A DNA stretch of 64,000 nt from Adineta ricciae (lineage: Eukaryota > Rotifera > Eurotatoria > Adinetida > Adinetidae), in the NCBI GenBank assembly GCA_905250025.1, contig CAJNOJ010000453.1, positions 1-64,000 on the forward strand, in the 5' to 3' direction. The first letter of the stretch is position 1, and every line of letters begins with the position of its first letter. A program made the translations under genes and the position numbers. The notes under the pieces were generated by a model that searched no databases, was not told where the DNA came from, and saw only the letters and a list, made by a program, of their open reading frames with translations. Shown here one piece after another: positions 56,783 through 64,000 of the stretch.

Positions 56783-57682
56783 TCAAATTATGAAATCAAA
56801 TCGTAGAATTCGATGATTTCCGCAATCACCAACATAAAGATTTCCTTCACCATCAAATGATAAACCACAAGGACCAAACAATTGATTAGGTTTACTTCCT
56901 TCTCCATTTCCACCAACAATTATTTCACCTTCTTCATCCCCTTCACACCATCGCATTATTCGATGATTCGCACAATCTGCAACATAAATTCGACCCTCAT
57001 GATCAACAATGATTCCTCGAGGATGATTTAATTGATTTAGATTCTTTCCGCATCCATTTCCGCCAGCAACAACAATTCCCTCCTGCGCATCTTTTCTCCA
57101 TTTCATCACACGATGATTTCCCCAATCCGAAACAAAGAGATTGTTCGTCATCGACAAACAGAAAAGTTGGAACGTTGAACTGATTGAGTTGATCTCCTTT
57201 TCCATTTCCACCAGCAATTAATGTTCCTTCACCCTTTTCTCCCATTTTCCATCTTCTCACTTCATGTTTTTCATATTCAGAAACATAGACAAATCCAAAT
57301 TTATCCATTGTTAACCGAGAACACCTAATATTGTGAATGAGAATCTCTGACTGATTTCTGTTCAAAAACCATCGCATTACTCTTCGATTTCCACAATCCG
57401 AAATGATGATTGAATTATTTTGTTCATCAAAAATCACATCTGTTGGTCGATCCAATTGATTCAAACTGTTTCCTCTTCCATTTCCACCAGCCACAATTGT
57501 TCCTTGATTTTCATTTCTTTCCCATCGAACAATTCGATCATTCCCCACATCCGCAATGAAAATATTTTGATGCTTATCGGTAAATATTCCAAAAGGACAT
57601 GAAAGTTGATTTAATTTGTCTCCTTTTCTATTTCCTCCACAAATTGTCGATCCATTTTGTTTCCATTTCCTCAAAATTAATT
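56783..57682 (-). pseudogene. NHL-repeat gene (B-box NHL type), version 1, frameshifted
   Basis: The exon starts after TTTGTTTAG at 57683-57691 and encodes NHL blades: IFIADVGNDRIVRW, SIIISDCGNRRVMRW, FVYVSEYEKHEVRRWK, a broken blade, IYVADCANHRIMRW and LYVGDCGNHRILRF. Near 57136 two bases (AT in the other version) are missing between GAAAC and AAAGAG, so LYVSD is lost and the frame shifts. The counterpart is 59227-60128. Upstream exons are cut off at the n pair at 58009-58010. Confidence 0.75.
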
Positions 57683-58008
57683 CTAAACAAAGAAAAACTA
57701 ATTCTTTTTTCATTAAGATTAACACTTTTTCATATAAAGACTCTTGCAAAGAAATGTCTGAAAAGTCTTTTCAAAATTAAAATTCATTTAATTTCAGCTA
57801 TTGAAAAGAATATTCAAATAAAAACAAATTCAAATTGATTTTGAAAGAAAAGGAAAAGATATTCATTTGTTGATTTAATTAAAAAGGAAAACAAACTGAC
57901 GATTTCGTTCAATAAAGATCGTCAAACTTTCTTCGATTTCAACAATTTTCGTTTCAATTAAATGAAAATGAAACTTTTCTTCGTTAATTTTCTTTTTCTC
58001 TAAAAACT

Positions 58009-58010
58009 NN
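58009..58010. other. Piece junction (nn)
   Basis: The left side is intronic sequence upstream of the NHL exon and matches about 60445. The right side is the middle of a palmitoyl-protein thioesterase exon. The frame cannot be followed across. Confidence 0.8.
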
Positions 58011-58413
58011 AGAAGATAAGGAACACCGAAAACACCTTGATGAATATCACTTAGAGTTATGAGATTATAGACAGGCAACGAACAACATTCAACAGCACCA
58101 CGAGCGATGATACTACCTTGAGAATAACCGAGAAGATTGAAACCTTCACGAAGTCGTGGATTCGAATCGATTGATTCACAAAATTTTTCAACTTGAACAT
58201 CTAATGGAAGAAGATATGAATCAACTTTTCCATTTCCGATTTCGATTGAAACAACATAGATATCGGGATAAAGAGAACGAACCCCTCGAGCGATATCTTC
58301 CATAGCAGAAGCTGTTGAGGTGATACTGTGCATTAAGACAACTGGACGATAAGTTAAACAGAATACAAATGGAATTTGGATGAAAAAAAAACAACTAAAA
58401 GAATACCAACCAT
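58011..58413 (-). CDS. Palmitoyl-protein thioesterase, N-terminal fragment
   Basis: Alpha/beta hydrolase of the PPT family. RPVVLMHSITSTASAMEDI holds the oxyanion-side HSITS motif, and FNLLGYSQGSIIARGAVE holds the nucleophile Ser in GYSQG. VYNLITLSDIHQGVFGVP follows. These enzymes remove palmitate from proteins in lysosomes. An ATG at 58413 opens a likely signal peptide (MVGILLVVF...), but a run of nine T puts it one base out of frame with the body. With eight T the leader would join YRPVVLMH directly, so a one-base homopolymer error or mutation is likely. The C-terminal half, with the catalytic Asp and His, is lost at the nn. Confidence 0.75.
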
Positions 58414-58718
58414 TCTTATTTCTCTTTTATGAGAAAAATATCGATTTTTTTACTTGGATTTTAAGTCAATCGATTAGCAAATAACATATGATATGTACTC
58501 TCACACTTATTAATGGAAAATAGAACAACATTTTAGTTTTTAAGCAGATTTTCATCTGAATATTTTCTGTATTCATTTTATGTCTCAACAAATTATTGTT
58601 TATCTGAGCGAATTTTTCCGATTTCTGTGAACGTTAAATATGCAAATGTTTTTGGAAGCTTTCTCTTCACACCAACAGTTTCTTTGATCGTTTAAACGAT
58701 GTTTATCACCAATTAGTT

Positions 58719-58901
58719 CTACAGAAACATTCTAATTGTTTCCTTTGAATTGTTTTCCAATTTCATTCTACAATCGCTCTTAGAAACTGAAATAGGGATC
58801 GAGAGCAACAATTCATGATCAACAAAGATGAAACCAAGAGTTCTGAGCTGATTAAATCGATTCTTCATTTCCTCGAAATAATCAAAAAGTTCTTTGCACA
58901 A
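58719..58901 (-). pseudogene. NHL-repeat scrap
   Basis: NRFNQLRTLGFIFVDHELLL resembles the spacer and blade start of the neighbouring NHL genes (for example NQLNFPTFIFVDQEVSVYV). The blade core that should follow has decayed. It lies between the thioesterase start and the NHL gene. Confidence 0.45.
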
Positions 58902-59226
58902 ACAAAACCAGATCAGTTAACATATTTAACAATATTTTCACTGCAATTTTATCAATAGGCTTTGTTTTTCTCTATGGACAAAAATTGTCTCTGATAAATC
59001 GAACTCATTTTCTTGTTGATGAATCGGCTTGACTTTTTTATGCGTTCGATTTCTGAACTGATAACAATTATTCTTCAAGGCATTTTATTCCTCATTGAAG
59101 TTCGGGTGTTGTATTTATATAAATTAAACAGAAGTCTTTTTTTTCGCAAAGTTTTTGTGTAAACATTAATTTATGTTAAAAGGGAATTTGATTTCAATTT
59201 TAAAATGTCTTCTACATTCAGCCTTT
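58902..59226. other. Intergenic
   Basis: AT-rich 3' flank of the NHL gene; nothing recognisable. Confidence 0.5.
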
Positions 59227-60128
59227 TTAACTAATTAGATCGAATTTCTCGATTCTATCATTTTCTAAATCACCAACATAAAGATTTCCTTCCCCATCAA
59301 ATGATAAACTGCGAGGATAAGACAATTGATTAGGTTCATTTCCCCTTCTATTTCCACCAACAATTATTTCACCTTCTTCATCTCCTTCACACAATCGCAT
59401 TATTCGATGATTGTACATATCCGCAACATAAATTCGTCCCTCATGATCGACAATGATTCCTTCAGGACAATTTAATTGATTCAGATTGTTTCCTCTTCCG
59501 TTTCCACCAGCAGCAACAATTCCTTCCTGTGCATCTTTTCTCCATTTCATCACACGATAATTCCCAAAATCTGAAACATAAAGAGATTGTTCGTCATCGA
59601 CAAATAGAAAAGTTGGAAGGTTGAACTGATTGAGTTGATCTCCTCTTCCATTTCCACCAGCAACTAATGTTCCTTCATTCTTTTCTCCCATTTTTCATTT
59701 TCTCACTTCATCTTTCTTCCAATCAGGAACATAAACAAATCCAAATTTATCCATTGTTAACCGACAACAGTCGATATTGTGAATGAGAATCTCCGGTTGA
59801 TTTTCGTTAAAAAACCATCGCATTACTCTTCGATTTCCTTGATCAGCAATGATGATTGAATTATTTTGTTCATCAACAATCACGTTCGCTGGTCGATCCA
59901 ATTGATTCAAACTGTTTCCTCTTCCATTTCCACCAGCCACAACTGTTCCTCGATTTTCGTTTCTTTTCCATCGAACAATTCGATGATTCCCCGAATCCGC
60001 AATGAAAAGACTTTGATATTTGTCGATAAATATTCCTTGAGGACCTGAAAGTTGATTTAATTCTTTTCCTCTTCCATTTCCTCCACAAATTGTCGATCCA
60101 TTTTGTCTCCATTTCCTCAAAATTATTT
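59227..60128 (-). pseudogene. NHL-repeat gene (B-box NHL type), version 2, nonsense codon
   Basis: Same exon as 56783-57682 but with different damage. The frame is open through LFIADSGNHRIVRW, SIIIADQGNRRVMRW and FVYVPDWKKDEVRK. A TGA at 59695-59697 then replaces the Trp codon kept in version 1 (RRWKMGEK). After it the frame is open again to the end with LYVSDFGNYRVMKW, IYVADMYNHRIMRL and LYVGDLENDRIEKF. The exon follows TTTGTTTAG at 60129-60137. It probably belongs with the B-box exon at 60669-61184. Confidence 0.75.
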
Positions 60129-60668
60129 CTAAACAAAGAAAAACGAATTCTTTTTTCACTAAGATTAACGCTTTTTCATACAAAGACTTTTGCAAAGAAA
60201 CATCTGAAAATTCTTTTCTAAATCGAAATTGATTTAAGTTTAACTATTGAAAAGACTATTCAAATAAAAATGAATTCAAATAGATTTTGAAAGAAAAGGA
60301 AAAGATTTTCATTTGTTGATTTAATTAAAATGAGAAACAGAGTGACGATTTCGTTAAATAAAAATCGCGAAATTCACTCGATTTCAACAATTTCCGTTTC
60401 GATGAAATGAAAATGAAACTTTTCTTCGTTAATTTTTTTTCTCCAAAAACTCAATTTTCCTCGTCATCATTCAATGTCTCATCAAAATCCAATTCGATGT
60501 CAAATTCATCAAATCTGAAAGACAACGAATTCTTTCAAAATAAACTCATCTAATTATTCGAAACTACGAAGAATTTTTTGTATTTTTCTTTCGAATTTCG
60601 AGGTTTTCTCGAGATTTATTCCAATGAGAATTTTCCTTCAAATCAATTTTCATTCCCTTTGAAATCGT

Positions 60669-61184
60669 TCACATACTTTGAATAACTCTTTTCGAGAGTT
60701 TTTCGATGAATATTTGTGAATTTTCCATTGAATTCATTTCCATTTGATTTTCCGTTTGTTTTTTCATTTCCATTAGTTGATCTTTGAAATAATTCAAATC
60801 CAATTCATTAAATTCATTTTCTTTTTGAACTTTTTTCATTTTTTCTGTTATTTCATCAAATTTTCTCCTTAATTTATCGAGATCTTTTCTTTCTTTTTCG
60901 ATTAAAATATTTCGATATTGTTGAGCTGTTTGTTGAATTAATTCGATCGATTTCTTTTCCCATTGATCAATTTGTTTCATCGAGGAAGAAACGAGTTGGT
61001 TTTGATTGATTTGATCCCTAAATTGATCATAATCATTGATAATCGTGTTGAAATCTTCGTTTAAACTCTGCAGATGTTTTGTCAAATCTTCAAAACAGAA
61101 TTCCTTTGAACAACCTCGACAAGAATAAATTATTTTGTTTTTGTTACAAACGAAACATTGTTTTTTGTTATTTGCCATTGCCAT
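60669..61184 (-). CDS. B-box zinc finger and coiled-coil exon (TRIM-NHL-like)
   Basis: Starts MAMANNKKQCFVCNKNK. The Cys/His pattern (CFVCNKNKIIYSCRGCSKEF, then C and H in FCFEDLTKH) is B-box type. About 120 residues of heptad-like coiled coil follow (LDKLRRKFDEITEKMKKVQK). No RING finger is visible upstream. B-box, coil and NHL in this order form a large rotifer family known to me, and the NHL exon downstream on the same strand suggests one gene. The joining exons between 60195 and 60669 are unclear; one acidic stretch (DEFDIELDFDETLNDDEEN) near 60460-60518 ends in a stop. As in TRIM proteins, the coil would give oligomers. Confidence 0.7.
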   Translation of the reverse strand: MAMANNKKQCFVCNKNKIIYSCRGCSKEFCFEDLTKHLQSLNEDFNTIINDYDQFRDQINQNQLVSSSMKQIDQWEKKSIELIQQTAQQYRNILIEKERKDLDKLRRKFDEITEKMKKVQKENEFNELDLNYFKDQLMEMKKQTENQMEMNSMENSQIFIEKLSKRVIQSM

Positions 61185-62199
61185 TACTTTAAAGAAAATA
61201 ATCGAAAAGAATCAATGTGAACAAAACAAAAGTATTTGGAAGAAAATTTTGCTTAAATAAATCTGAATCATTATGAAAACAATCGCATAAAAAGAATGAA
61301 AAAGAATTTGTTTTCGAATTTCTTTTGAAAAAGAAGAAATTTCATTGGAGAATTTTCCATCAAAATCGATTTTGTTTTTTTTCTTCTGTTGGAAAAATCC
61401 GAGAAAATCAAAGGAAAAGATTATTCGATCCGATTTTGTTAATCAAAAGACAAGGATTTATTTACAACAGTCGACTGTGATGTTTCACAGTTTTCAACTT
61501 TATCGGACAAAATCAGAATAATTAAGAATGGGAAAATCTTTGATTTGTTCGAAATGATCTTTATTAACGATGAACTATTAGAGGAAGGTGTTTCACTTGA
61601 CAAATTATTCGTTGAATAACGAATAGAAATTCATATTCTTTGAATTGAATTTTTATTTGTTTTTCAGATGAACATGAAAATGTTTCTAATGTACCAAGAT
61701 TTTCGTTTATTCTTCTCTTATAACATTAATAAATTTGTATGCATCAATTGATAAGATTTTTTCTCGTTTGTCGATCTGAACAAACACAACATGTAGAAAT
61801 ATTTTTCTCTCTACATTATTTTCTCTTCAGACATCAAATATAATTCAGGTGTTCTTTTCTCATTTACCCCAAACATCCTCTTCTCTTTCTTCTTACATTC
61901 TCTTGTTTGTACTTGTCCATCTGCACTTTCTCGGATCTTCTACTTCTATTCTTTTTCTTTTACTTTTCACCCAAATAAAGTTTTATCCAATGTAAATTTT
62001 CGTTTGTTCACTTGATCTGAATTTTCTTCCCTCTATTCTTATCGTAATTTACAAAATGATTTTACATCAATTCAAATTTGATTGTTTCAAAGTTCTCATC
62101 GATTTGAAAAATATTTGTGAAATATGTAATTAATCACATATTGAGAACCTGATTTTCCTTGTAGAATGCTCAACACGCTTTCTCACACTTTAGCTCATC
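61185..62199. other. Intergenic, no supported gene
   Basis: About 1 kb of AT-rich sequence with T/C-rich tracts near 61850-62000. No gene, tRNA or transposon end recognised on either strand. Confidence 0.55.
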
Positions 62200-62215
62200 G
62201 ATATTTATCAGTGAA

Positions 62216-62990
62216 ACAAATTCAAAATCAGTGTTAGTTTGTCGGTGGTGGATTAGTTGGATTGTCAACGACCCTTTTTCTACGATGATGTGGAGGGTGT
62301 ACTGTACTAATTGTCCGATTACGAGAGTGCAATGGAAAACAATACACTCTATTTACTGACTATATGGTATACGACCTATAGTGATGGTCGCTAGATTTTG
62401 ATCTTTTCGGACGACAAAGTACGTGACAAAAAAAAACATTAAAAACAATGACTTTTAAAGTAATTGGTAGATCACATTGAGAGATCAAAATTCTTGCGAC
62501 AAGTCGTTGGGAAAGTAGTGCATTAGTTGCAGATAGTTTTGCATCTGGTCGAGTGTTTCTTGCTGGTGATGCTGCTGATAAAGACAAAAATGTTCCGATC
62601 ATTGTCGATCAGGTGATGGAATTCGATCAATTATATTCAGTTCTTGGTGTTAGTAATGAATTTTTATCTGCTTAAAAACCTGATCAATGGAATGGTCAAC
62701 CTGGAACACGAGCTCCACATATATGGATATCAAAAAATGACAAACAAATTTCTACATTTAATCTATTTCAAGCTGGTTGAGAATTGTTTAAAGAAGATAA
62801 ACATTGGTGCACAACTGCAACATTATTAGAATGCGTGCAAATCGATGTCGATATGATACCGTCGGACTTGGAAATGTTTCGTAAAGCTTTTCGGCACAAG
62901 AGCAACAGGTTATCGTTAATTCGCCCCAATGGTTTTATAGTGAATTTGATAATTGATGAAAAACAAAATGTTAAATTTAATATAAGAAGA
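62216..62990 (+). pseudogene. FAD-dependent aromatic monooxygenase remnant, microbial type
   Basis: NSKSVLVC, then (after a one-base shift) GGGLVGLSTTLFLR, form the N-terminal FAD-binding Rossmann motif, followed by a stop. Near 62490-62640 ILATSRWESSALVADSFASG and RVFLAGDAADKDKNVP give the second FAD motif with its GDAA. After another stop come QPDQWNGQPGTRAPHIWISK and, in other frames, EDKHWCTT and IPSDLEMFRKAF of the C-terminal region. Roughly the middle 200 residues are deleted. The closest family I can name is the phenol/polyketide hydroxylase group (FAD_binding_3). Such genes in bdelloids are often of microbial origin; here that is inference. Confidence 0.6.
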
Positions 62991-62998
62991 GAGAGATA

Positions 62999-63611
62999 AC
63001 AGTTGGTTTAATTAATTAATCGTATTTCGATATTAATGAGATTGCAGTTGATCAACCAATGATCCTGATCTTTCTGTAAGACATTATCAAAAAAGATACT
63101 CAGGAAATTCTTTTGTAGAAAATACATCAATGAAATGATTAACATCTTCTAAAAATAATTTTATTTCTCTTACTGATGAAACTAATTTTCTTATATCATC
63201 AATATAAAGATGTAAATGAAGACTTTGAAAGTTCAAGAAAACTCTTCATCCGCATTCTCTACGGTTGATACACAAAAAAAGAATCCAATTGTTAATGTCT
63301 TTATTTAGAAATTAAAAAAACAGAAATCTAAGGTTAACCTATACAACTGAAAAAGTCTGCATACTTTACATATAAATCGTCAGGTAGCTGTGTAAACTTA
63401 TTCACAGAAATCGATATTGAAAAAATATTCACTGACAAAGTCAAATGAGCGACAATGTCAATTTGAGATATTTATCGTTTTTCACGAGTTAAGTTCAGTT
63501 TTTTTTTGTTATTTTTAGAGTCACAATAGATCGAAAATATAAGTCAAGAAATAACATCATCTGACGTCATTTTTATGATTGATATAATTTACTGAATAAT
63601 TATATATAAAA
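62999..63611. other. Intergenic, no supported gene
   Basis: AT-rich. The minus strand has a LHLYIDDI string that recalls a reverse-transcriptase box, but nothing around it supports that. A short 5' region of the following GPCR may be included. Confidence 0.45.
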
Positions 63612-63612
63612 N

Positions 63613-64000
63613 CAAATTGTTTATAACAAAAAGATTTATTCAACTCATCGTCATTTGATATTATTTATTTGTTTCATCATTCCTTTCTTAATACTGATGA
63701 ATATAGTTGTTCAAAATCAAATGAATTGGTGCATTGTTATTGGAACACCAGGATCAAGTTGTTCTTTAATTTATACATCAATTCCGATTCGAATATGGAA
63801 CATGAGTGTTTTGTTTGCTTTACCAATTGGAATTACTTTTCTAACATCGATTAAATGTTTGATGTTTCTTAAACACACTCAATCACAGCAAATTATAATT
63901 CAACGAAATCATTTTCGTCGATTAATCTATCGTTATGCTTGTTTCTATACGATTTGGTTGATTCTATGGACACCATTGATCATATTGAATTTTTTATGTA
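63613..64000 (+). CDS. Rhodopsin-like GPCR, partial (TM5-TM6)
   Basis: From about 63700 one frame encodes an extracellular loop with NWCIVIGTPGSSCSL, then TM5 (VLFALPIGITFLTSIKCL). A basic third intracellular loop (QRNHFRRLIYRYA) and TM6 with an LWTP proline motif (FYTIWLILWTPLIILNFL) follow to the window edge. Upstream, the n at 63612 and an apparent frame change near 63720 (DEYSCSKSNE in another frame) obscure TM1-TM4. It is a different receptor from the four at 4.5-49.5 kb. Confidence 0.6.

Noticed and set aside
63180-63260. YIDDI string on the minus strand as a reverse-transcriptase active site
   Set aside because: The surrounding translation shows no other RT block and stops soon after, so it is probably chance.
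1-64000. CRISPR arrays, bacterial operons or phage genes
   Set aside because: No spaced direct-repeat array was found, and the genes have spliceosomal introns throughout, so prokaryotic systems do not apply.

Overview
Organism. The window is animal nuclear DNA and reads like a bdelloid rotifer (Adineta/Rotaria type). It is AT-rich, with genes split by very short introns (mostly 45-55 bp, GT..AG). It holds NHL beta-propeller proteins in several architectures, rhodopsin-type GPCRs, kelch fragments, a two-TM cysteine-rich surface-protein family, a giant polycystin-like channel, small DNA transposons and a decayed microbial-type FAD monooxygenase. The species call is an inference from gene families and intron size; no marker gene is present.

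The layout is redundant. Runs of n at 1746, 14881, 28531, 30347, 36590, 40792, 44079, 52988, 58009-58010 and 63612 divide it into pieces that overlap instead of abutting. Several pieces begin with the same ~221 bp that ended an earlier piece, and alternative pieces carry the same genes with a few percent difference. The best reading is that both allelic arms of assembly-graph bubbles were laid end to end. So 1747-14880 and 14882-28530 are two versions of one ~13 kb locus; 28532-30346 parallels 30348-32157; 36591-40791 parallels 32404-36589.

Region by region. The 13 kb locus (present twice) holds a GMC-type FAD oxidoreductase (+), a rhodopsin-like GPCR (-), a multipass membrane protein of unknown family (+), a kelch remnant (+), a caspase-like protease fused to a six-bladed NHL propeller (-), a bdelloid-type Cys-rich membrane protein (+), a decayed relative of it (-) and a lamin-tail-domain protein (-). 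From 28.5 to 44.6 kb lie a 165-aa unknown protein (-) and a very large NHL-REJ-GPS-PLAT-polycystin channel gene (+). Both allelic versions of that gene carry different inactivating changes. From 44.7 to 49.5 kb are a GPCR remnant, a small stalked membrane protein and two head-to-head GPCR genes sharing a 653-bp near-identical core (gene conversion). From 49.9 to 54.4 kb is an inverted-repeat arrangement with a MITE bearing 287-bp perfect terminal repeats, kelch/PAN pseudogenes and a broken NAD-isocitrate dehydrogenase gamma-like gene. From 54.4 to 58 kb are a possible hAT-like element, a Mutator-like element with an 8-bp target duplication and a frameshifted NHL gene. From 58 to 64 kb are a palmitoyl-protein thioesterase fragment, a second NHL gene with a nonsense codon, a B-box/coiled-coil exon, a monooxygenase pseudogene and the end of another GPCR.

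How the genes relate. No operon logic applies. The common thread is surface and sensing proteins (GPCRs, polycystin, Cys-rich membrane proteins) and repeated use of NHL propellers as modules on a caspase fold, a B-box/coiled-coil protein and a polycystin ectodomain. Many copies are broken, often with only one allele affected or with each copy broken at a different site.
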